A stretch of 43,914 bases of DNA from Saccharicrinis sp. (lineage in GTDB: Bacteria; Bacteroidota; Bacteroidia; Bacteroidales; Marinilabiliaceae): positions 1 to 43,914 of the forward strand of contig JAGXIP010000075.1 in assembly GCA_024635585.1 (NCBI GenBank), given 5' to 3'. Under the pieces are notes generated by a model. The model was not told the origin of the DNA, made no database searches, and saw nothing but the letters and a program-made list of their open reading frames with translations. Position 1 is the first letter of the stretch; each line of letters starts with the position of its first letter. A program made the position numbers and the translations under genes. Shown in pieces: positions 1-8,172 of the stretch.

Positions 1-116
1 GCAGAATTGCGGGAGGCTATTAGAGTTCCTTCTCATAAGGGGAAATGACTAAGATGGCGAGTTCCCCCGAATCAAGGTAGGGGCAGGCTATGTGGCAATT
101 AAAAAACAAATTTTAG
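1..116 (+). pseudogene. possible remnant of a DUF559-type endonuclease-like gene, interrupted
   Basis: Frame 1 begins AELREAIR and meets a stop at 46-48. After about 40 bases a second short frame reads AMWQLKNKF before a stop at 114-116. These two pieces resemble the consecutive ELR...LW..LKNK segments near the start of DUF559 proteins, which are common in Bacteroidota. The bases between them (about 25-85) hold two GAGTTCC direct repeats about 36 bases apart and two weak hairpins, as if a small repeat had split the gene. The left edge of the window cuts the region, so the upstream part is unseen. The match is short and from memory; chance resemblance is quite possible. Confidence 0.22.
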
Positions 117-120
117 ACAC

Positions 121-633
121 ATGAAAGACAATTGGCAGAATATGAGCATTGAGGAGCTTATTCAGGTTTTTGGCACCGAGAGTGGGAAAGATAGGGAAGA
201 GGCACGAGATAGATTGGTTAGCAAAGGGAATGTGGCTGTATCATCGTTGGTAGATTTGTTGGATCATCCACAATATATCTATCGATGGGAAGCTATGATG
301 ACACTTAAAAATATTAAGGAAGAATCGCTAATACCTGTTTTTATTAAAAGGTTAACCGACAGAGAACAGGATATAAGATGGATTGCAGCCAAGGGGCTTA
401 TTCATCAGGGTAAAGCTACCATTAAACCTTTGCTCGATTTATTGATAGATAATTCGGAATCGGTATTTGCTATTGAAGGGGCGCATCACATTTTTAATGG
501 GTTACATAAAAACAAACAACTGCCCGATAGTTTTCCTTTTGATACTATAATGCCTTTGTTGGAAAATACACGCCATACTGAACATCTTAAAGTAGTTGCA
601 TTTAATGTTTTGCATGCAATGGGTGGCGTGTAA
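121..633 (+). CDS. HEAT-repeat protein
   Basis: 170-residue soluble protein with no signal peptide or membrane segment. Paired amphipathic helices recur roughly every 30 residues (around 25-55, 55-85, 88-120 and 135-165), with motifs such as VSSLVDLLDHP, YRWEAMMTLKNI, DIRWIAAKGL and IKPLLDLLID. This is the pattern of HEAT or PBS-lyase-type repeats, which usually act as protein-binding scaffolds. No catalytic motif is visible. It stands alone on the plus strand, convergent with tsaE, and its partner cannot be guessed from the context. The ATG at 121 follows an AT-rich stretch without a clear Shine-Dalgarno sequence. The family assignment is fairly secure; the function is unknown. Confidence 0.75.
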   Translation: MKDNWQNMSIEELIQVFGTESGKDREEARDRLVSKGNVAVSSLVDLLDHPQYIYRWEAMMTLKNIKEESLIPVFIKRLTDREQDIRWIAAKGLIHQGKATIKPLLDLLIDNSESVFAIEGAHHIFNGLHKNKQLPDSFPFDTIMPLLENTRHTEHLKVVAFNVLHAMGGV

Positions 634-936
634 CAAAAGAGAATAAGGTATTTGTTGCTTTGTTTTTCACGCAGATTTCCGCGGATACTAATTCGGGTTT
701 TATTAAGGTGGGTTGGTTTTGGGAGAACGAGAAGTTGCTTTGATATACCAACTTACTTTCTGTTATTAATTGAAACTGTTTTCCTTTTTGTGACGACCTG
801 TCCCGCAGGATTACGGGGGCAAGCCGTCAAGGAAAATAAATTTGAATACGGTGAAGTGATGTCGCTTTCCGACTTGCAGTCAAGCCGATACTCCAAATGG
901 GGACTGATAACTGATTAACTGCTAACTGCTAACTGC
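634..936. other. intergenic stretch between HEAT gene and tsaE, no convincing gene
   Basis: An ATG-less open frame runs through 652-918, but its product is rich in Arg, Phe and Trp, has no domain and ends in repeats, so it is not called. The stretch contains a CACGCAGATTTCCGCGGAT-like sequence, of a kind that recurs between genes in Bacteroidota, and a weak CCCG/CGGG hairpin near 803-822. Its right end runs into the heptad array that encodes the tsaE stop. Confidence 0.5.
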
Positions 937-964
937 TCACTGTTCATTACTAACTGTTAACTGT
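908..964. repeat. heptanucleotide array, consensus TAACTGN
   Basis: Reading the plus strand, TAACTGA, then TAACTGC three times (916-936), TCACTGT, TCATTAC and TAACTGT twice (951-964) follow one another with a 7-base period, apart from one extra base at 915. The tsaE stop codon (937-939) and its last codons lie inside the array. Confidence 0.8.
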
Positions 965-1395
965 TCCGTTACTTCAATTACTCTGGTACTGTTATCATCC
1001 AGTACGCTTATTTTTACGTCGTATCTTTTTAGGGGGAGGAGAGAGGCAATTTTTTCGGGCCACTCCACAAAGCAATAGTTATCGGAGTAAAAATAATCTT
1101 CATAACCTAAATCAAAGGCTTCGTCCTCTTCTTTTAAACGATAAAAATCGAAGTGGTAAACTTTATCTCCCTTCTCGGTGTCATACTCGTTTACAATGGA
1201 AAAGGATGGGCTGTTAACCACATCTACCACATGTAGTTGGCTGCACAGCGCTTGAATAAAAGTTGTTTTGCCTGCTCCCATGCTGCCATAAAAACAAAAT
1301 ACGGCAGGCTCGTTATAGATGGCCATAAATTCTGTGGCTACCTGATCTATTTTATCCAAGGAGGGGATTGTAAAGGTGCGGTCTTTCTTTTTCAA
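937..1395 (-). CDS. tsaE: TsaE, tRNA threonylcarbamoyladenosine biosynthesis ATPase
   Basis: 152-residue P-loop protein needed with TsaB and TsaD for making t6A37 on ANN-decoding tRNAs in the cytoplasm. The Walker A motif GSMGAGKTT lies near residue 40, followed by the family signatures NSPSFSIVNEY, YHFDFYRL and FVEWPEK, so the domain is complete. No ATG precedes the conserved region in frame; the likely start is TTG at 1395, since an in-frame stop lies 13 codons upstream. The last residues (about QLTVSNEQ) are encoded by the heptad array and look like a neutral tail. tsaE beside porX is an arrangement I recall from other Bacteroidota. The identification is secure. Confidence 0.95.
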   Translation of the reverse strand: MKKKDRTFTIPSLDKIDQVATEFMAIYNEPAVFCFYGSMGAGKTTFIQALCSQLHVVDVVNSPSFSIVNEYDTEKGDKVYHFDFYRLKEEDEAFDLGYEDYFYSDNYCFVEWPEKIASLLPLKRYDVKISVLDDNSTRVIEVTEQLTVSNEQ

Positions 1396-1448
1396 CTTAT
1401 ACGTAGTTAACTTGTTGTAGTATGCTTTCCTTTATTTGTCAAATATAT

Positions 1449-3011
1449 CTATTTTTTTGGCGATAATACCACATACGGAATCAGCATTTCTTCCATGGAA
1501 ACACCGCCATGCTGAAAGGTATCCTTATAATAGCTTACGTAGTGGTTGTAATTGTTGGGGTAAGCGAAAAAGTCCTCGTTGGTGGCAAATATATAACTGG
1601 TGGACACATTTACTTTGGGTAACTGCACTTCCTCAGGTTTGGTTATTTCAAATACCTCTTTCGATTTGTAGTTGAGGTTACGACCTTGCTTGTATCGTAA
1701 ATTGGTAGAGGTTTCTTTATCGCCAATAACCTTTACTGGATTTTTTACCCGTATGGTGCCATGGTCGGTGGTGATGATTACTTTCACCTTTTCATTTTCT
1801 AATTTGTCGAGTAAATCTTTCATCACAGAATGCAAAAACCACGATTTACTTAGCGAGCGGTAGGCTGATTCGTCATAAGCCAGTTCTTTTATCATCTTAC
1901 TCTCGGTGCGAGCGTGCGACAGCATATCTACAAAGTTGAAAACCACTACTGATAGATCATCGTTGAGCAGATTGGCATAATTGTCAATCAATTGTTTGCC
2001 GCTTTCCATGTTTGCCACTTTTTGGTACGAGTAGTTTGCCTTATGTCGGAAACGCTTAAAGAAGGTACCTGTCAGCTCGCCTTCAAACTGGTTTTTACTG
2101 CCCTCGTCATTTTCTTCGAGCCAATATTGTGGATACAGCTCTTTTATTTGTGCGGGCATCAGTCCCGAAAATAGGCTGTTGCGAGCATACTGTGTGGCGG
2201 TGGGCAATATACTGCTGTATATTTCTTCTTCATCGAGCCTATACGATTTAAGTACCTCCTGCTTTATCATGAGCCATTGGTCGAACCTAAAATTGTCGAT
2301 GACGAGTAGCACCACTTTTTCCCCCTCTTGCAACATGGGTAAGATGATTTCTTTCATCAGATGGTGCGACATGAGAGGAGCGTATTCATCAGGATTGTTT
2401 ATCCATTCGACGTAATTGCGTTTTACAAACTTTACAAAGGCATGGTTGGCTTCTGTTTTTTGCATTTTCAGCACTTCATCCATCTCACCTTTGGTGTCTT
2501 CAAGCTCAATTTCCCAGTAAACCAATTGCTTGTAAATTTCGGCCCAGTCGGCAAAACTATTGGAGTTGTTTATTTTAACTCCTATTTTGCCAAATTCGGT
2601 TTGATAGCTGCTGGTTGTTTTTTCGGCTACCAACCGTCGTTGATCCACATGTTTTTTAATGGTCAACAATATTTGTGTTGGATTGACGGGTTTTATGAGA
2701 TAATCGGCTATTTTGCTACCTATAGCCTGATCCATAATATTTTCTTCTTCGCTCTTGGTAATCATCACAACGGGCACTTCGGGCATCAGGTTTTTTAATT
2801 TACCCAGCACTTCTAACCCACTGAGTCCGGGCATGTTTTCGTCTAAAAAAATTAAATCGAAATGCTCCAGCTCTACCATGTGCAGCGCATCTTGTCCGTT
2901 GTTGGCGGTTTTAAGTTCAAAGCCTTTTTCTTGTAAATATAGGATATGAGCTTTTAACAAATCAATTTCGTCATCTACCCATAATATATTTATCTTTCTT
3001 GTATCCGCCAT
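1449..3011 (-). CDS. porX: PorX, T9SS response regulator with PglZ/alkaline-phosphatase-fold effector domain
   Basis: 520 residues. An N-terminal receiver (about 6-120) has the acidic pair in WVDDEID and the phospho-acceptor Asp57 in FLDENMPG. The C-terminal PglZ domain (about 200-515) has alkaline-phosphatase-superfamily metal-site motifs: VIDNFRFDQW, ILPTATQYAR, FVDMLSHAR, TTDHGT and QHGGVSMEE. PorX is the T9SS regulator that pairs with the PorY kinase, and published work describes zinc-dependent phosphodiesterase activity in its effector domain. The start is placed at the ATG at 3011, ahead of the conserved receiver; the frame also opens earlier at 3059, which would overlap porW. From 3011, only 10 bases separate it from the porW stop, so co-transcription with porW is likely. 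No porY is in the window. Confidence 0.94.
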   Translation of the reverse strand: MADTRKINILWVDDEIDLLKAHILYLQEKGFELKTANNGQDALHMVELEHFDLIFLDENMPGLSGLEVLGKLKNLMPEVPVVMITKSEEENIMDQAIGSKIADYLIKPVNPTQILLTIKKHVDQRRLVAEKTTSSYQTEFGKIGVKINNSNSFADWAEIYKQLVYWEIELEDTKGEMDEVLKMQKTEANHAFVKFVKRNYVEWINNPDEYAPLMSHHLMKEIILPMLQEGEKVVLLVIDNFRFDQWLMIKQEVLKSYRLDEEEIYSSILPTATQYARNSLFSGLMPAQIKELYPQYWLEENDEGSKNQFEGELTGTFFKRFRHKANYSYQKVANMESGKQLIDNYANLLNDDLSVVVFNFVDMLSHARTESKMIKELAYDESAYRSLSKSWFLHSVMKDLLDKLENEKVKVIITTDHGTIRVKNPVKVIGDKETSTNLRYKQGRNLNYKSKEVFEITKPEEVQLPKVNVSTSYIFATNEDFFAYPNNYNHYVSYYKDTFQHGGVSMEEMLIPYVVLSPKK

Positions 3012-3021
3012 GTTTTTTATT

Positions 3022-6000
3022 CTAATAATTCGATTTGTAAAATTCTTGATATAAGTCAACTGACTCCTTACCCTTTAAATGTAAATAATTATCGTTTGTG
3101 ATAGGCCACAAAAAATTATCGGTTCGCGATACCTCCCGCATGATGTAGCTATCCAGCTTCACTTTCTTTAAATATTCTTCCGCGTCGTTGGCATTTGCAA
3201 ATCCTTTTACCATCACGTAATAGTAGTTATCTTCCAAATCCTTGTGTTCCACCTCATACTTAGTTCCGTAGTTACTTTTGGTGTAGTTGGTAAATATCAT
3301 TCCTATTCGTTTGGTATCAATACTTCCTTTTTTGAATACGATAATAGCATTGTGCCTACCCTCCTGAAAAGTAAACATAGAAGCAGGTTTTTCAATGACA
3401 GGTTTTTCAAATAATGGTGCTTCAATCTTTGGCTCTTCAACAGTAGGTGTTTCAACTTCCTCGCTTCCTTGCGTATTTGTGCTTTCTTGATTTGGTGTTT
3501 CTTCTTCTGTTTTAAGCGCTGTCTCTTTTTTCAAAATTACTTCTTCAGCATTACTATCCGCTTGCTTTGTCGTTGTATTTAAAGTTTCAGCAATATCGGT
3601 GTTTGTTTCAGTAGTCTGCTTAGTTTGCGGCGTTTTTATTTCCTGATTTTCAAGTTGGGAAGCCTCTTTTTGTTTGCTCTGGAGCTCTTCGTCTCCTTTT
3701 TTAAACGCATCAGCAGCAAGATAGTTCTCGGTAAAAAAAGTATCGTATCTTTCCTTGTCGCCCGAGGAGAGTAAATACGTCATATTTTCGGTGTTGATAA
3801 CATACATCTGTTTGTATTCCAGGTTATCTACTTTAAAAATATCGGTACGTTCGCGCAGTGAGTAAAAATAATCCAGAGCTTCCAATCTGTTGCGGAAACC
3901 TGAAACACTTAAAAGAGGCGTTCCGTCGGGGAGTTGTGTTTCACCCATTTCGTAATCGTTAAGCAAAAACTTCGAAAAGTTGTAATCTGCCATATTAAAC
4001 CGAAGTCTGTTCAAGTCAGCTTCAGGGTTTACCAGAACAATTAAGGCATGTTGTGCTTTATGGTCAATGATAAAAGAACTTGGTGCTTCATCTTCACTAT
4101 TTGTGTTGCCCAACTCCCTTTGTTCCTGGGCAAAGCCCTGGGTGCGTTGTGCAATTAAATTGCTACTTACCGGGCCTGCTACGGGTGTGCGGCCTTCGGC
4201 ATATAAGCGCAGCATTTCCACTGCTAGCGGTGTGATCTCGTTTTGGGGATATTCTTTTGTAATATCCTTGAGTTCTTTCTCAAACTGCACTTGCTCCCCG
4301 GTTTTGGCATAGGACAATCCGGCTAAAAACTTGAATTTGGGCATCAATTCATTTTCTTTATCTATTTGCTTGGCTTGGGCAAGGTTAGCTATGGGTGCAG
4401 TAAAATCGTTAAATAGGTAACTGCTATAGCTTTGTTGGTACAGCTCCTCCATTTTTTTGTTGCGTGCCTCTCTTTTCTCAAAGTATTGCGGATCATTTAA
4501 AAAGGCGGTAAATTCTCCATCAGGAAACTGTCCCATTAGCTTGGCTTTTATAGAGGTCATCCCTGCTGTATTATTCTGTAACTGATATCCAAGGTAAAGA
4601 TTCATTAGGGCGTCCTCTAAATATGGGCCGTCAGGAAACCTGGTGACCAATTGGTTAAAGGCATCTATGGCATAAGGGATATTTTCTATTTGGTCTTTGT
4701 AAATCAAACCCTGGCTCAGCAGTCCTTCTTGTATTCGATTTTGAGCGGCCAGCATCATTTCGGGTGTTGATGGTAAATCCTGGAGGTACGAATCTCTCCT
4801 TAATGGATCGCTTGCCTGTTTTTTTGGCAACTCCGCTGTGAGCAGTTCATTACCTACAATGCTATCATTTTTTAGTGGATTTGGCTCAGCAAATATATCG
4901 TTCATATTTTCAAAGCTAGGCTCTTCAACTGTAACCTGTTTGTTGGATCTACGCCAATTGTCCTCCAATTTCCTGCGTCCCCAACGCTTTTCAAACTCTA
5001 ACTTGCCCATACCCACGGAAGCCTGGTTGTAAAAATACCATTTGCCTCCCTGCGCATTATTGGTTTGGGATTGACTTAAAAGCGGATCGTAAAACAAATC
5101 GCCATCTCTGGCTGTTTCTTCGGCTATTTTAAGTGCTTCCAGTCGTTCTTTTTCCTTTTCTATCAAATCGTCTATAAAAGCCAGTCGTTGCGCTTCGGGC
5201 ATGGCCATAATGGCTATCAGGCTATCTTCGCGCTCCACCATAGTTATGTTTTCAACCAAGCGTGCCAAATTTTCATGGCGCGTTTTAATAGTTTCCAGCC
5301 CCGGAAAATCTTCGTTCAGGTTAATCACAGCGGTATCTAAATAGTAATAGGCTGGTTTGTATTGCGGGCGCTCGTAATATATTTCGGAGAGTTGATAATA
5401 CGACATCCCTTTTTGATGCGTGTTGTCGGTACTTTTTTCGATGGAAAGTAATAAGTTTTCTCTAGCCAAATCTTCTTCATTTTCGGCTTTGTAGGCCAAG
5501 GCCAAAGCATAATAAATCTGATCTTCGTAATCGATATTCCGTTTGTCGCGCAATAGTTTTTTTATTTCATTTTTTACGGCTTCCAATCCGCCTTCTTCAA
5601 ACAACACGCCGGCACGGTTTACCTTGGCATTAAAAGCCATTTCGTAGGGAGGATTGGATTTAATAACTGCCAAGTAGGCATTGCTTGCGTTGGTATATTG
5701 CTTTTGTTTTTGGTACAATTGAGCCAAAATAAAGTTAAACCGGCGGTAATAATATTTTGAATTGGCTCTGGCTATTGCTTCATTTAAAAAGGGAATAGCC
5801 TCGCTGTACATGCCTTGTCGGATATAAAAATCGGCATAGGAGGCTGCAAATAGGCCAAACAAACTTGAGGGTGCCCTGCCTTCGATATCGTAGTTTTCGA
5901 GTAAGACCTTAGCTTGCCCAAAATCGCCCAGCTCAATGGCTGTGCGGGCGTTCCATATTTCGGCTTCGTACCATTCGGGTCCGGTTTGAAATTCCCTGAA

Positions 6001-6465
6001 CATATAAGCAAAGCTTTGTTGGGCCAAATAATAGTCGTGCTTATAAAAATGTGATTTGCCAATTAACAGGTAGGCATTATCTACCCACTTGTTATATTCG
6101 TTTTGACTTAAAAACTTTTTGTATTTGAGCGATTGGTCGTCGCGCTTATTTTCGGGCTTTTTACGTATAGAATGTTTTTTTATTAGCTTGGCTCCTTTTT
6201 CTATGGCCCTGTCCATTTGGCTGGAAGCCACCGATTCACTTCCTGGTTTTGATTCCGGAAAAACCGATAGTACTTGTGTATAATCGTCTTGATTCCCTTC
6301 TTCAACGGCTTCTACACCTTCTTTAAAGCTCTCTTTGCCATTAAAATAAACATTATAGTGTGCGGTTAGGTTATGATAGCCACGGCTCAAGCTGGTATTT
6401 TTTTTGGTTGAGCAGCCCCACATCAATACGAGAACAAGAAGAGTATATGTTGTTTTAAATTTCAT
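3022..6465 (-). CDS. porW: PorW/SprE-like T9SS lipoprotein with TPR repeats
   Basis: 1147 residues. It has a lipoprotein signal with Cys after LMWG (residue 18), then the family-typical YHNLTAHYNVYFNGKESF segment. TPR-like helical repeats cover about 130-480 and continue around 590-790. The C-terminus holds two related alpha/beta modules (about 800-916 and 1033-1147) joined by a Glu/Thr/Gln-rich linker of about 116 residues. PorW (SprE in gliding flavobacteria) is an outer-membrane lipoprotein required for T9SS function, reported to link the PorKN rings with the translocon. The gene lies directly upstream of porX. Its start codon lies inside a repeat shared with the cysS start region, and a short ORF ends in it with an ATGA overlap. 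The family call is firm; the exact repeat boundaries are my estimate. Confidence 0.9.
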   Translation of the reverse strand: MKFKTTYTLLVLVLMWGCSTKKNTSLSRGYHNLTAHYNVYFNGKESFKEGVEAVEEGNQDDYTQVLSVFPESKPGSESVASSQMDRAIEKGAKLIKKHSIRKKPENKRDDQSLKYKKFLSQNEYNKWVDNAYLLIGKSHFYKHDYYLAQQSFAYMFREFQTGPEWYEAEIWNARTAIELGDFGQAKVLLENYDIEGRAPSSLFGLFAASYADFYIRQGMYSEAIPFLNEAIARANSKYYYRRFNFILAQLYQKQKQYTNASNAYLAVIKSNPPYEMAFNAKVNRAGVLFEEGGLEAVKNEIKKLLRDKRNIDYEDQIYYALALAYKAENEEDLARENLLLSIEKSTDNTHQKGMSYYQLSEIYYERPQYKPAYYYLDTAVINLNEDFPGLETIKTRHENLARLVENITMVEREDSLIAIMAMPEAQRLAFIDDLIEKEKERLEALKIAEETARDGDLFYDPLLSQSQTNNAQGGKWYFYNQASVGMGKLEFEKRWGRRKLEDNWRRSNKQVTVEEPSFENMNDIFAEPNPLKNDSIVGNELLTAELPKKQASDPLRRDSYLQDLPSTPEMMLAAQNRIQEGLLSQGLIYKDQIENIPYAIDAFNQLVTRFPDGPYLEDALMNLYLGYQLQNNTAGMTSIKAKLMGQFPDGEFTAFLNDPQYFEKREARNKKMEELYQQSYSSYLFNDFTAPIANLAQAKQIDKENELMPKFKFLAGLSYAKTGEQVQFEKELKDITKEYPQNEITPLAVEMLRLYAEGRTPVAGPVSSNLIAQRTQGFAQEQRELGNTNSEDEAPSSFIIDHKAQHALIVLVNPEADLNRLRFNMADYNFSKFLLNDYEMGETQLPDGTPLLSVSGFRNRLEALDYFYSLRERTDIFKVDNLEYKQMYVINTENMTYLLSSGDKERYDTFFTENYLAADAFKKGDEELQSKQKEASQLENQEIKTPQTKQTTETNTDIAETLNTTTKQADSNAEEVILKKETALKTEEETPNQESTNTQGSEEVETPTVEEPKIEAPLFEKPVIEKPASMFTFQEGRHNAIIVFKKGSIDTKRIGMIFTNYTKSNYGTKYEVEHKDLEDNYYYVMVKGFANANDAEEYLKKVKLDSYIMREVSRTDNFLWPITNDNYLHLKGKESVDLYQEFYKSNY

Positions 6466-6587
6466 CTCATTGTAATTATTTGTTCTTTATTCGCATTCGA
6501 TGTAACTCGCCAATAATGCGTCCCCCCTGTTTGAGAGCTTAGCCTCATGGCTCGTTTCATCTTATTATAATTATTTGATCTTTATTC
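6460..6587 (-). repeat. 33-bp repeat / 62-bp core / 33-bp repeat at the porW start
   Basis: Two 33-bp direct repeats (6460-6492 and 6555-6587, 30 of 33 identical) flank a 62-bp core (6493-6554). Read on the minus strand, the core begins CGAGCCA and ends in TTGGCGAGTTACATCG plus AATGC. The proximal repeat includes the porW ATG. The same arrangement, with the core ends identical, is found at 11697-11815 before cysS. Confidence 0.85.
6462..6560 (-). CDS. candidate 32-codon leader ORF overlapping the porW start
   Basis: The ATG at 6560 opens a frame starting MKRAMRLSS and ending at a TGA that overlaps the porW ATG (ATGA). It lies in the repeated element shared with cysS. In a second frame, the same bases read IIGELHRM, the peptide present in the cysS leader ORF; the two frames meet in a run of six G at 6521-6526 (C on the plus strand). 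It may be a translated leader coupled to porW, or only an accident of a repeated DNA element. Translation is unproven. Confidence 0.25.
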   Translation of the reverse strand: MKRAMRLSSQTGGTHYWRVTSNANKEQIITMR

Positions 6588-6593
6588 TATTTC

Positions 6594-6628
6594 TTGATAC
6601 TTGTATCTTGATACTCTGTACTTGATAC
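6594..6628. repeat. heptanucleotide array, consensus TTGATAC
   Basis: Five head-to-tail heptamers without gaps: TTGATAC, TTGTATC, TTGATAC, TCTGTAC, TTGATAC. It lies immediately beyond the porW leader repeat. Confidence 0.85.
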
Positions 6629-6783
6629 TTTTCAGCCTATTCTATTTAGGCTCATCCCTATCAAGATTAAAACTAACTTTATACAAAATTATTATATCAA
6701 AATTTTAAAATACCCTTATCGCCCAAAACAATTTTATATATTGTACCATGTTTTTTTTTCGGCGTTAGGGTTTAAAAAACAAA

Positions 6784-6791
6784 TATATTTG
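6784..6791 (+). promoter_or_regulatory. possible Bacteroidota -7 box
   Basis: TATATTTG matches the TAnnTTTG -7 consensus of Bacteroidota primary sigma factor promoters and lies 25 bases before the ATG of the sigma-54 regulator. No good TTG -33 box is seen at the expected distance, so the call is tentative. Confidence 0.3.
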
Positions 6792-6816
6792 AATTATCAC
6801 AAAAAGTGAGCTATTA

Positions 6817-8172
6817 ATGAAAATTCATGTAGTAGAGGACGACCGTGTTTTTAATAAACTGATAGAACATTCGCTTTCTCTGAATCCCGATTTGGAGATA
6901 AGTACCTTTTTTGATGGGGCATCTTTTTTTAAGCATTTGCCCGACAACCCGGATGTGGTTACGCTCGATTTAGGTCTTCCGGATTATACAGGGGAGCAAA
7001 TTCTGGAAAGAATAAAGAAATATAATCCTGAAATAGAAGTCATTATTATTTCGGGACAGGATAGTATTACTGCGGCTGTTACGCTCTTAAAGCAAGGCGC
7101 CTACGATTATATTACCAAAGATGAAAATATTAAAGAGCGATTATTAAATAGCGTTAACAATATTGGTAACAAAAAAAAGCTACTGAACGAAATATCGCAG
7201 CTTAAAAGCCAAATATCAAATAAATATAGATTCGGCAATTCCATCATAGGCGATAGTCCTGCTATGAATGAGGTGTTTGCCCTATTAGAAAAGGCCGCCA
7301 AAGTGCCTAATATCAATGTATCTATTTATGGCGACACAGGAACGGGCAAGGAATTGGTTGCTAAAACCATCCATTACAACTCCATCCGTAAATCCCTGCC
7401 TTTTGTGGCAGTTAATATGGCAGCCATACCTCGCGAGTTGATTGAAAGTGAACTCTTTGGTCACGAGAAGGGGGCTTTTACAGGTGCCATCAATACCAAA
7501 AAGGGCAAGTTTGAAGAGGCAGAAGGAGGTACCATATTTTTAGATGAGATAGGAGAGATGGATGGTAACTTGCAGGTGAAATTACTTCGTGTGCTGCAAG
7601 AAAGGGAAATTACCAGGGTTGGCAGTAACGCAGTAATTAAAGTAAATGCCCGAATTGTTACAGCTACCAATAGAGACTTAATGGGTGAAGTGAAAAAAGG
7701 CAATTTCAGACAAGATTTGTATTATCGTTTGCTCGGCCTGCCTATACACTTGCCACCTTTAAAGGACAGACAAAACGACATTATAACCCTTAGCCAGTTT
7801 TTCTTGAACAGCTTTTGTAAAGAAAACAAGCTGGAACCTATGATATTTACTTCTAAAGCCAAAAAAAAGCTACTTGTTTATGCCTTTCCGGGTAATGTAC
7901 GCGAGCTAAAAGCAATTGTTGAACTAAGCGCTGTAATGGCTGGTAGCCAGGTGATTGATGAAGATAATATTATTTTCAGCTCCAGCAATGCGGAGTTGGA
8001 TATCCTGTCGGAGGAGATGACACTAAAGGAATATACAGAACGAATTATTCATCATTATTTGCGGCATTACAATAATAACGTGCTTAAGGTGGCTGCTAAA
8101 CTGGATATTGGCAAATCAACCATATACAATATTATAAAGCGCGAAAAGGAGGGGGTGGCTAATGGCGGTTAG
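6817..8172 (+). CDS. NtrC-family sigma-54-dependent response regulator
   Basis: 451 residues with three domains. The receiver (1-115) has VEDDR and the phospho-acceptor Asp51 in TLDLGLPD. The AAA+ domain (about 142-375) has Walker A GDTGTGKE, the sigma-54 contact loop GAFTGA, Walker B IFLDEIGE and the arginine-finger region FRQDLYYRL. The C-terminal Fis-type helix-turn-helix (about 410-447) reads NVLKVAAKLDIGKSTIYNIIKRE. It should activate RpoN promoters after phosphorylation. No cognate kinase is adjacent; the GAF-type kinase at 10208-11548 is a possible partner only by proximity. The stop codon lies in a heptad array. The family is secure, the regulon unknown. Confidence 0.93.
   Translation: MKIHVVEDDRVFNKLIEHSLSLNPDLEISTFFDGASFFKHLPDNPDVVTLDLGLPDYTGEQILERIKKYNPEIEVIIISGQDSITAAVTLLKQGAYDYITKDENIKERLLNSVNNIGNKKKLLNEISQLKSQISNKYRFGNSIIGDSPAMNEVFALLEKAAKVPNINVSIYGDTGTGKELVAKTIHYNSIRKSLPFVAVNMAAIPRELIESELFGHEKGAFTGAINTKKGKFEEAEGGTIFLDEIGEMDGNLQVKLLRVLQEREITRVGSNAVIKVNARIVTATNRDLMGEVKKGNFRQDLYYRLLGLPIHLPPLKDRQNDIITLSQFFLNSFCKENKLEPMIFTSKAKKKLLVYAFPGNVRELKAIVELSAVMAGSQVIDEDNIIFSSSNAELDILSEEMTLKEYTERIIHHYLRHYNNNVLKVAAKLDIGKSTIYNIIKREKEGVANGG

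Larger units (their letters stand above)
6588..6816. other. divergent region between porW and the sigma-54 regulator
   Basis: AT-rich region without a gene. From left to right it has a heptad array (6594-6628), a short hairpin AGCCTA/TAGGCT (6634-6652, 7-base loop), homopolymer T near 6751-6759, and a TAnnTTTG box (6784-6791) facing the sigma-54 regulator. It should hold the promoters of both porW and the regulator. Confidence 0.5.

Noticed and set aside
652-918. 88-codon plus-strand open frame after the HEAT gene
   Set aside because: Odd composition, no recognisable domain or good start, ends in the heptad array and overlaps repeat-like intergenic DNA.
5784-6062. 92-codon minus-strand ORF within porW
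   Set aside because: It is an alternative frame of a long gene with strong TPR coding signal in the main frame.
6460-6587. Two-repeat CRISPR interpretation of the 33-bp repeats
   Set aside because: Only two repeats, not palindromic, the spacer is 62 bp and is itself conserved at another locus, and no cas genes are present.
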